From the NCBI GenBank assembly GCA_950097015.1, contig CATNEN010000039.1:11820001-11884000 (forward strand): a stretch of DNA of 64,000 nucleotides, in the 5' to 3' direction. Source of the DNA: Macrostomum hystrix. Its lineage: Eukaryota; Platyhelminthes; Macrostomidae. Numbering within the stretch: position 1 is the stretch's first letter; every line of letters begins with the position of its first letter. The translations under genes were made by a program, and so were the position numbers. The notes under the pieces were generated by a model. It was not told the origin of the DNA, did no database searches, and saw nothing but the letters and a program-made list of their open reading frames with translations. This document shows positions 55,601-64,000 of the stretch, piece after piece.

Positions 55601-58600
55601 AGTACAAACCCGGCGCCAGCGGCACATGACAATGCAAATTAAGGTCGGCTCGCGCGGCTCTGGGTACAACGCCAAGAACCCTGATATAATGCGACAGTTC
55701 CTTACGGGCATCGTAATAGGCGCTCATTAGATGCAGGGCGGGCTGGTCTTGCTGCCTCGGAGCCTGCGAGCGAAGCAGCTTGTAAGAGGTGACAACATCA
55801 ACGGCGGAGTTTAAGCTGAGATTGGCGCAACGCTGTTGAAGCCATTCGCGAACTCGAATGTGTCTGCGGGAAACCGTTTCATGGGATAAGTCTCTGGTAA
55901 AGATGGGATAAGGAATTAGCTCTCACAAGATATGGGATAAGGAAGTAGCTGTCACAGGATATGGGATAAGGAAGTAGCTGTCACACGATATTGGATAAGG
56001 AAGTAGCTGTCACAGGATATGGGATAAGGAAGTAGCTGTCACAGGATATGGGATAAGGAAGTAGCTGTCACAGGATATGGGATAAGGAAGTAGCTGTCAC
56101 ACGATATGGGATAAGGAAGTAGCTGTCACACGATATGGGATAAGGAAGTAGCTGTCACACGATATGGGATAAGGAAGTAGCTGTCACAGGATATGGGATA
56201 AGGAAGTAGCTGTCACACGATATGGGATAAGGAAGTAGCTGTCACAGGATATGGGATAAGGAAGTAGCTGTCACACGATATGGGATAACGAAGTAGCTGT
56301 CACAGGATATGGGATAAGGAAGTAGCTGTCACAGGATATGGGATAAGGAAGTAGCTGTCACACGATATGGGATAACGAAGTAGCTGTCACAGGATATGGG
56401 ATAAGGAAGTAGCTGTCACACGATATGGGATAAGGAAGTAGCTGTCACACGATATGGGATAAGGAAGTAGCTGTCACAGGATATGGGATAAGGAAGTAGC
56501 TGTCACACGATATGGGATAAGGAAGTAGCTGTCACACGATATGGGATAAGGAAGTAGCTGTCACACGATATGGGATAAGGAAGTAGCTGTCACAGGATAT
56601 GGGATAAGGAAGTAGCTGTCACACGATATGGGATAAGGAAGTAGCTGTCACACGATATGGGATAAGGAAGTAGCTGTCACAGGATATGGGATAAGGAAGT
56701 AGCTGTCACACGATATGGGATAAGGAAGTAGCTGTCACACGATATGGGATAAGGAAGTAGCTGTCACAGGATATGGGATAAGGAAGTAGCTGTCACACGA
56801 TATGGGATAAGGAAGTAGCTGTCACACGATATGGGATAAGGAAGTAGCTGTCACAGGATATGGGATAAGGAAGTAGCTGTCACAGGATATGGGATAAGGA
56901 AGTAGCTGTCACACGATATGGGATAAGGAAGTAGCTGTCACAGGATATGGGATAAGGAAGTAGCTGTCACAGGATATGGGATAAGGAAGTAGCTGTCACA
57001 GGATATGGGATAAGGAAGTAGCTGTCACAGGATATGGGATAAGGAAGTAGCTGTCACAGGATATGGGATAAGGAAGTAGCTGTCACAGGATATGGGATAA
57101 GGAAGTAGCTGTCACACGATATGGGATAAGGAAGTAGCTGTCACAGGATATGGGATAAGGAAGTAGCTGTCACAGGATATGGGATAAGGAAGTAGCTGTC
57201 ACACGATATGGGATAAGGAAGTAGCTGTCACAGGATATGGGATAAGGAAGTAGCTGTCACAGGATATGGGATAAGGAAGTAGCTGTCACACGATATGGGA
57301 TAAGGAAGTAGCTGTCACACGATATGGGATAAGGAAGTAGCTGTCACAGGATATGGGATAAGGAAGTAGCTGTCACAGGATATGGGATAAGGAAGTAGCT
57401 GTCACACGATATGGGATAAGGAAGTAGCTGTCACAGGATATGGGATAAGGAAGTAGCTGTCACAGGATATGGGATAAGGAAGTAGCTGTCACACGATATG
57501 GGATAAGGAAGTAGCTGTCACACGATATGGGATAAGGAAGTAGCTGTCACAGGATATGGGATAAGGAAGTAGCTGTCACACGATATGGGATAAGGAAGTA
57601 GCTGTCACACGATATGGGATAAGGAAGTAGCTGTCACAGGATATGGGATAAGGAAGTAGCTGTCACACGATATGGGATAAGGAAGTAGCTGTCACACGAT
57701 ATGGGATAAGGAAGTAGCTGTCACAGGATATGGGATAAGGAAGTAGCTGTCACACGATATGGGATAAGGAAGTAGCTGTCACACGATATGGGATAAGGAA
57801 GTAGCTGTCACAGGATATGGGATAAGGAAGTAGCTGTCACAGGATATGGGATAAGGAAGTAGCTGTCACACGATATGGGATAAGGAAGTAGCTGTCACAG
57901 GATATGGGATAAGGAAGTAGCTGTCACAGGATATGGGATAAGGAAGTAGCTGTCACAGGATATGGGATAAGGAAGTAGCTGTCACAGGATATGGGATAAG
58001 GAAGTAGCTGTCACAGGATATGGGATAAGGAAGTAGCTGTCACAGGATATGGGATAAGGAAGTAGCTGTCACAGGATATGGGATAAGGAAGTAGCTGTCA
58101 CAGGATATGGGATAAGGAAGTAGCTGGCACACGATATGGGATAAGGAAGTAGCTGTCACACGATATGGGATAAGGAAGTAGCTGTCACACGATATGGGAT
58201 AAGGAAGTAGCTGTCACAGGATATGGGATAAGGAAGTAGCTGTCACACGATATGGGATAAGGAAGTAGCTGTCACACGATATGGGATAAGGAAGTAGCTG
58301 TCACAGGATATGGGATAAGGAAGTAGCTGTCACACGATATGGGATAAGGAAGTAGCTGTCACACGATATGGGATAAGGAAGTAGCTGTCACAGGATATGG
58401 GATAAGGAAGTAGCTGTCACAGGATATGGGATAAGGAAGTAGCTGTCACACGATATGGGATAAGGAAGTAGCTGTCACACGATATGGGATAAGGAAGTAG
58501 CTGTCACAGGATATGGGATAAGGAAGTAGCTGTCACACGATATGGGATAAGGAAGTAGCTGTCACACGATATGGGATAAGGAAGTAGAGCTGTCACAGGT

Positions 58601-59386
58601 TATGGGATCAGGGGAAGTAGAGCTGTCACAGGATATGGGATCAGGGGAAGCAGAGCTGCCACTGGATATGAGATCAGGGGAAGCAGAGCTGCCACTGGAT
58701 ATGGGATCAGGGGAAGCAGAGCTGCCACTGGATATGGGATCAGGGGAAGCAGAGCTGCCACTGGATATGGGATCAGGGGAAGCAGAGCTGCAACTGGATA
58801 TGGGATAAGGGGAAGTAGAGCTGCCACTGGATATGGGATCAGGGGAAGCAGAGCTGCAACTGGATATGAGATAAGGGGAAGTAGATCTGCCACAGGATAT
58901 GGGATCAGGGGAAGTAGAGCTGAAACTGGATATGAGATAAGGGGAAGTAGATCTGCCACAGGATATGGGATCAGGGGAAGTAGAGCTGCAACTGGATATG
59001 AGATAAGGGGAAGTAGAGCTGTCACTAGATATAAGATAAGGGGAAGTAATATTGTCATAGGAAATAGGAAAAGGGGAAGTAATATTGTCATAGGAAATAG
59101 GATAAGGGGAGGTAGAGCTGTCAGAGGGTATGGGATTAGGAAAATAATAGTTAAGAATAAAGGGTTTTGCTGAAGAAAGAAAAATCAAATATCATTAAAC
59201 TTTAATCTGGTGAACCACTAACCTGTGCCTGGGCTTATGCTGATGCCCATTACCATCAGACAGATCAGTATTGTCCCGAATCAGGCCATCAAAGTTTGGC
59301 AGATACATCAGGCATAAGAATGCCAGTGAGAAATACAAGACAGCCACTGCAATTAAGCCTCTTTTCCAAGTCATGCAGGGAGCCAT
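49669..59386 (-). CDS. GT92 (DUF23) family glycosyltransferase
   Basis: Four minus-strand exons, 59386-59223, 55863-55506, 54718-54135 and 50017-49669, join in phase to 484 residues. Residues about 9-30 (GLIAVAVLYFSLAFLCLMYL) are a signal anchor, so this is a type II Golgi membrane enzyme. GT92 hallmarks: LMSAYYDAR, a TVCVPPLFG block near residue 234, FVEMTRALGAQHFVFY, IHYHGQVLAVHHCLY, and the DxD-type QDFDELLVP near 337-346. The last exon gives FFEPEQGYFDAKR, KCMVKPD and ALLHHYSRC. C. elegans GALT-1 in this family adds beta-1,4-galactose to core fucose of N-glycans; the substrate here is unknown. Length and motifs look intact. The acceptor of exon 3 is my choice (CACGCACAG|ATATCT); others nearby are possible. 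Intron 1 holds 29/33-bp arrays, intron 2 a 24-bp array, and intron 3 the hAT element and a 31-bp array. Confidence 0.92.
50120..50127. repeat. Left target-site duplication of hAT element
   Basis: CGCTGAAG directly left of the element, identical to 53,517-53,524. Eight-base duplications are the rule for hAT transposons. Confidence 0.93.
50128..53516 (+). mobile_element. Full-length hAT DNA transposon
   Basis: A 3,389-bp element bounded by terminal inverted repeats TAGGGATTGCATTACCGGT (left) and TAGGGTTTGCAATTACCGGT (reverse complement of the right end), with a perfect 8-bp duplication outside. Subterminal regions are packed with ACCGGT palindromes: about eight in the first 110 bp and six in the last 100 bp, likely transposase-binding sites. 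It encodes a complete two-exon transposase on the plus strand, opposite to the host GT92 gene. It appears young and possibly autonomous. Confidence 0.95.
50717..53021 (+). CDS. hAT transposase with BED zinc finger
   Basis: Exons 50717-51023 (AAAA|GTAAGT) and 51232-53021 (acceptor TTGGCAG, TAA) join in phase to 698 residues without stops. The N-terminal BED finger has Cys 32, Cys 35, His 52 and His 57. The RNase H-like core follows: FDEWTSVRN near 193, CITTDGAAM with Asp 256, CYSHGLQLAV near 276, and CKTRWNSLVDMLDR. The C-terminal hAT dimerisation domain is recognisable by PPTSVESERAFSTAGNL followed by RSRLSDSTLDCLNFLRCN. An acidic Asp/Glu-rich insertion lies near residues 310-345. Polyadenylation signal AATAAA at 53,090. 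The enzyme cuts and pastes the element by hairpin chemistry on flanking DNA. All domains being present suggests recent activity. Confidence 0.95.
53517..53524. repeat. Right target-site duplication of hAT element
   Basis: CGCTGAAG directly right of the element, identical to the left copy. Confidence 0.93.
53735..54090. repeat. 31-bp minisatellite in GT92 intron 3
   Basis: About 11 copies of GGGATCATGGATTTAGCTAC plus CAGCTGAACAT. It ends about 45 bp from the donor of exon 3. Confidence 0.95.
54840..55380. repeat. 24-bp minisatellite in GT92 intron 2
   Basis: About 22 copies of GGATCAGCTGAAGGTCATTT plus GTTA. The left half is degenerate and the right half (55,080-55,340) regular. Confidence 0.95.
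55890..58590. repeat. 29-bp two-variant minisatellite in GT92 intron 1
   Basis: About 92 copies of GGGATAAGGAAGTAGCTGTC plus ACACGATAT. Units are almost perfect except for one base, CACACG or CACAGG, so the array is a two-letter string. In stretches such as about 56,580-56,860 the order is a regular triplet (G C C), giving an 87-bp higher-order period; elsewhere runs of G units occur (56,940-57,090 and 57,900-58,110). It is the largest array in the window and starts within about 30 bp of exon 2. Confidence 0.98.
58591..59130. repeat. 33-bp relative of the 29-bp array
   Basis: About 16 copies of GGGATCAGGGGAAGCAGAGC plus TGCCACTGGATAT. It is clearly derived from the same ancestor as the 29-bp unit by a short insertion and substitutions. 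Since 33 is a multiple of three it stays open on both strands; a minus frame gives an SSCSSTSPDPI repeat that is not part of GT92. Confidence 0.95.
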
Positions 59387-59390
59387 TAAA

Positions 59391-59393
59391 CTG
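59391..59393 (-). promoter_or_regulatory. 3' splice acceptor four bases before GT92 ATG
   Basis: On the minus strand, AATAAATTTCAG is followed by TTTA and then ATG GCT. This matches the arrangement at AKTIP and suggests trans-splicing or a 5' UTR intron; it also supports the chosen start. Confidence 0.5.
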
Positions 59394-62300
59394 AAATTTA
59401 TTGAAACATTTTGTAGCTAAAGTTGCAAACGCTTTAAGTAGTTAATTAAGTAAAACATTTGGTACATAATCGCATTGTAGCTTGTTTAGCTAGCAACAAA
59501 ATATATTGAGGTTAACTAGTTAACTTTGCTGCTGTAAACTTGATAAAGACTGAATGTAATAAACCGAAAATCCGCGACTTTTTGTAAATATTTTCTTTGA
59601 ATACATGTAAATTGTGTACATTTGGGAACATTTTAGTATAAATACAGGAGCAGAATCAAGGGAAAACCTCAACCTTGTTCAACATAGTTTGATATAAAGT
59701 TCATATATAATACTCAGAAGTGATCTTTCATTCTTTATAAACCATATGGAGACGAATAATTAGAAGAATTTCAAGAGTGATAAATAGAAAGTATTAACTG
59801 TACACTTGAGACCATTGGTAACGCTCTTTGGAAAGCCTATACTCAGAAATACCTACATATGATAAAGTAATCGGCCAGAATAACTAATACACTATCTAGA
59901 CTAACTATATACAGTCAATACAGACTAAATATGCTACCAAGAAATTCTTTAAAATATATAAAATACATTCTCAGTGATTAATTCTAAGAAAATATTGAAA
60001 TTACTTAGACATTATATTATAATATCCCCGTAAACAACTTTAAGAATATTAAAATTAAGAAATACAACAACTTTTATGGCATTGTAAAAGTAAAGTTAGA
60101 ATAGTAATTAACCCAACAACAACATTGGTGTTATTCAGTGGGATCTTAATTACTAGAAAATAACCCTATGACAAACTTTATCAGTATATTTAATATTAAA
60201 GGTATAAATATAATTTTTTGAGGTTGAGTCCTAAATGACTTGCTCAAAAATAAAGTCTAAGTGAAACTTTGTAACATTAGGATAAAATTAACACCATTTT
60301 GTTGGTATTTGTCTAACTATTTATCTAAAGACCTAGAAAAAATAACAACAAATGTTGGAAAAAGCTAATTCAAGCATACCAAGAAGCAAATAGCAAACCA
60401 CAAAGTTTAAATAAAAACCTGCTCTAAAATTCATTAAAAATTTGAAAAAAATCACTTTATTCACTCTTTTTCAAGCATTTGTTCTTGTGTATAAGGTATA
60501 CAGTATACTTTAAGCTCTATAGGCCAAATCAGTTAAGATATCTCTTAATTGAGAAAAAAATATTTTTGTGATGTAATCAACTGTGCTTCTTACTGACCAG
60601 TGAAACAAAAAAGTAATTTTTAGTGCCACTAAATAGTGCAATTGGAAAACATTTAGCATCTGCAAAATAGCTGGCACTTTTCCGATCTAAATTTAGCACA
60701 ATTAGCACTGCTAATTTTGTAATATGCAAATTTTTTTGTGTACATAATCTGTGACTAACATTAATTATGGGTAGGTTTTTGCAGGGCTATTACTAGGGTA
60801 ATATTACTACTATTACTATTATTATTACTACTATTATTACTACTATTACTATGTATCATCAACCAAACAAGAATGTGTATTTTTTTAACTTCAAACCTAA
60901 GCTACAGATTTTCTATTTAAGATATGATGATAAATCAAAAGCCAAGTTATAGAAAACAGTTACATCTTTCTAAAAAGTATCTGCTTTTGCTATTTTATCA
61001 AATAGAAAAAAGTTATCCCTGCTTTTTATCTAAAACCGAACAATGATTTTCATGTATATTCAAACCAAACAGAGAATTTGATGTTTGGTTTTACAATTTG
61101 AGTGAGTGGTTTAATCTTATTTTAAGGAGTGAACTATCATGAATAATGTAATTTGAAAGCATTTTTCATGCTTTATAAATAACTACAATTATGGTTATTT
61201 AATTGGCAAGCAACCACATACAATCTTCATCTAAAGTACATACTGAAAAGATGTTGTTAAAAAGTATGCTTTTGCAATAAAAATTTCTACTGAAACGCCA
61301 ATATCTTTCTTTCCACTTAATGCTTCATTGCATGTCATGCCTCAGCTTGTAGATAATTTCTTCAACTTTCAAATTAGTTGTTCTGTGAAACACAATAGCT
61401 TGTTTCTGTCTTGCACAAGACCAAGGAAGGAGTCAAAATTCTTGTTCAGTTTTGAAGATACACTGTTTGGTTGATGATACATTACCCTAGGGCCTAATAC
61501 AATTGCCTATAACATTGCAGCAACTAGTGGTTTGCTGAAACACAGCACTGAATTCAATAAGTCCTCAAGATACTGAACTGTCAGAATGACAATTGGTAAC
61601 AGAATACATTAGTGACAATGCTGTTCACCCTGTCAAGGGCAATTGCTACAGGTGCCATAGTCTTCTAAGCATTTTATAATCATTTCAAATTGTTTTGCAA
61701 CAAAAAGAAGTTAGCACAATTAGCCAAAATTTAATTGAATTCCACTTACTGCAATCCAAATAGAGTTGGAAATGACTTTTTAATATTTATCTTAGTAGGC
61801 CTAGGCCTAACTGAAAATAGTGAGCAGTGCAATGAATTCATAAGTCTAATGTTCTATAAAATTATTATAGCTTTGTAAGTGTTGTTACAAATATAAACTA
61901 AATACAAATAGGTAAATGTTATTTACACATGTTATTTACTTATAGTCACAGCATGCCCCTATATCAAGTTGGATTTTTGTATTAGCTCATGGAGTGTGCA
62001 AATCCTATTGGCATATAAAAAAGTAAGAAATAGCAACTTTTACCAATGTCCAACAGCCATTTAATAGCTAAATATCCTCTGCACTGCATACTTTATATTT
62101 TTACACTCTGATACACAATGTTTCTGATACATCCTGATACATTATGTTTTAAAACAACAACCAAATCAGAAGTCATTGAACATTAATATATCGCTACTCT
62201 ACTAGCAGTAAAAATGAACTATAACGAAGCATAGGCTGCACAGCCGAGTCAACAATCTTACAATTTACGAGTGTAAGTAGGCCTAACCGAACCACAAGGA

Positions 62301-62599
62301 TATTGATAAAATCACCCTAGGCCGGTACATTAAAGCTTGCCTAGCCTTAAGTTTAAATTTAAGGTTCGAAATTTACAGTGCCGAAATTTAAACATATATT
62401 ACGAACGCTTTGTAGTACGACCCTGTACGACATTGTGGATGATCTGAATTCTGAATACAAGACTTTCAGCGAAAAAACTTGAAACAATTCAAAATAATTA
62501 TCGACTTGTTTTTTGTTAAACAAAATGAGTTCACAATTCGAACATTTTAATTTAACCACAACAAATATTACAATAATACCTGCTTTATTATTAACCAAT
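59394..62599. other. AT-rich stretch without recognised genes
   Basis: More than 3 kb of low-GC sequence upstream of GT92. Only a TAC/TAT microsatellite at about 60,795-60,852 stands out. Short open frames show no recognisable domain. Confidence 0.6.
60795..60852. repeat. (TAC/TAT)n microsatellite
   Basis: ATTACTACTATTACTATTAT repeats, imperfect trinucleotides. Confidence 0.85.
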
Positions 62600-62670
62600 T
62601 ACATATTGATCAATATTGGCAAAACTGGCTTCTTGCCTGAGCCAAATCAACAACTACTATACTACTACTG

Positions 62671-62710
<40 letters not shown>
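62600..62710 (+). repeat. Dispersed element 3' tail with (CTA)n run (copy 2)
   Basis: CTTCTTGCCTGAGCCAAATC followed by about 15 CTA units, matching the core at 6,880-6,930. The conserved core plus microsatellite tail fits a retroelement 3' end. Confidence 0.55.
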
Positions 62711-62712
<2 letters not shown>

Positions 62713-63689
62713 TACTACTACGCACTTTTGCTGCAGCTACGCTTGTCCAACGAACCGATAGATTTTTTAACTTGGACATTGCTCTTCCCCATTTCTACCA
62801 GGTCGTTGCTGAACGCAATTCGTTCGACGAGCCGACGGCTTCCTCAACCGCTTTGCACACGCAATGCAAACGAGTTTAGTACGTGCTAAGTCCTAAGTCC
62901 TGGCTGTGTCGACAGCGGTCCGAGGCCTCGTCTCGGGGCCGCAGTCTCTCCTAACAGCCTCATCTTTCCAATAGTACCTATTGAATGGGATGGGGCTTTA
63001 CACGTAGACTCATTGTTTGCTACAAAGCCACCAAATGTGCAATGTCCAAACCAAAAAATCCTGCTAAGACATAAAAATCAACTCGAGCAGGTATTTTTTC
63101 AGACAATATTAGCAGCATTTGATTGTTATTCCGTCATACTACAATTAGCAAATATCTAAGCTTCACCATGCAGTTCCAGCTTGAGAGTGTTCCGGCCGAG
63201 TGACCGACTTTTCTATTGTTGTATGCGTACATTTTCAACCAGAAGAATGTTATTCGTTAAATAATAAACTATAAACAAAGCATCTCGTTACAGTCAAATA
63301 TAAAAAAATTTATGTGGCGGTTGGCATCTCTGTCGGTGACACTGCTTGTGGATCTTTCGAGGCTTCATACTCAGACTAGATATCGACTTTAGACAAATTC
63401 TTAGAAATTGAATTCAAACGGCGCAATATGAGGGTATTGATTCGTGAGGGAATTAAGCTTGCTCTAAACTTCCTGCTAAATTGCACTTCTCTTTCGCTCT
63501 TACTACGTTTCACAGATGCTGTGGGAACAGGACGACACTATCTGATTAACAGGAAAGTTCTGTTCAAGACTCCATTGTCTCTCCTCTGTTTAGCCACGTC
63601 CCTCACGCGGTAAAAATGATGCCCAAGTTGCGGAAAGCTGGCGGAACGTTTCTGATAGGATTTTCCATGAGTGAGTGTGAGCAGTGAGC
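62711..63689. other. Unassigned stretch
   Basis: A moderately GC-rich patch at 62,800-62,960 (with GTCCGAGGCCTCGTCTCGGG, partly palindromic) may be part of an old retroelement. The remainder is AT-rich with nothing recognised. Confidence 0.45.
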
Positions 63690-63975
63690 AGATGCCTAAC
63701 GCGTTTGTCTTTAGCACCGAGATCCCTTAGTTCGATTCCGTGGCGGGGCCACATTATTTGCGGTCGCAGCCGCGTAGCGAAGGCTTGGGGGGTTTGTCGT
63801 GCAAATAGAAAGTCAGGGCAGATGTACACCTCTGTGTGAGTGTGTGCCTGCGTATGGTGCTGTAGCTTCAGCGAAATGGGCAGAATCGCATCCTCGTTGG
63901 CTGTAGGTCTACTACTGCCACCAAGTGATGTACCGTGGCCACAGCCCTTCTGCATATAGATCGATGTCATGTCTC
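63690..63975 (+). mobile_element. SINE-A copy near right edge
   Basis: CCTAACGCGTTTGTCTTTAG, TTCGATTCCGTGGCGGGGCC, GTCGCAGCCGCGTAGCGAAG and AAAGTCAGGGCAGATGTACA match the 40,312 copy. It has a central deletion and ends near CCACAGCCCTTCTGCA. Confidence 0.88.
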
Positions 63976-64000
63976 TAGATTTGTCTCTATAGATTTATCT

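Noticed and set aside
58562-59188. Minus frame of 208 codons with SSGSSASPDPI repeats as part of GT92
   Set aside because: It lies in GT92 intron 1 in the 33-bp array; the exon junction at 59,223 to 55,863 joins in phase without it and matches the family.

Overview
The window looks like an animal nuclear genome, most likely a spiralian invertebrate and perhaps a free-living flatworm of the Macrostomum type; the exact taxon is an inference. Reasons: intron-split genes with GT/AG junctions, metazoan-specific families (RBMS/Shep, a peptide GPCR, AKTIP/FTS), a short TTAGGG run, tRNA-derived SINEs, a non-LTR reverse transcriptase relic, an intact hAT transposon, and strong 3' splice acceptors a few bases upstream of several start codons, as expected with spliced-leader trans-splicing. 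Nothing prokaryotic was seen.

Left third (1-20,300). An array fills the edge, followed by the last two coding exons of an RBMS/Shep-type RNA-binding protein (+, 2594-4280), a decayed non-LTR retrotransposon (about 4640-5745), a small inverted-repeat element (7730-8061), RBX2/RNF7 (+, 8192-9449), an unrecognised Ser/Gln-rich zinc-finger gene (+, 10361-12919), an unrecognised single-exon gene with a PP1-docking-like motif (+, 13518-14513), and a complete six-exon dolichyldiphosphatase, DOLPP1 (-, 17834-16162).

Middle (20,971-35,706). One nine-exon rhodopsin-class GPCR related to CCAP/neuropeptide-S/vasopressin receptors was assembled from splice sites. Its coding sequence is only 1.34 kb, but it is spread over 14.7 kb because most introns carry minisatellite or microsatellite arrays, nearly all with unrelated units.

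Right part (36,000-64,000). After a GC-rich LTR-like or promoter-like block there are three minus-strand genes: a single-pass VWC-domain protein (41775-40918), AKTIP/FTS (48121-45753) and a GT92 (DUF23) glycosyltransferase (59386-49669). A full-length hAT transposon with a perfect 8-bp target duplication sits in the last GT92 intron. The first GT92 intron holds a 29-bp array of about 90 copies. The right edge contains a SINE.

The genes are unrelated housekeeping and signalling functions: neddylation/ubiquitin ligase, dolichol recycling, Golgi glycosylation, dynein-adaptor complex, neuropeptide reception and RNA binding. No operon-like pathway is evident. The most striking property is the density of private tandem-repeat families, more than 20 in 64 kb, mostly confined to introns and gene flanks. 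Exon coordinates were read by hand from reading frame, splice consensus and remembered family similarity; no search was run.
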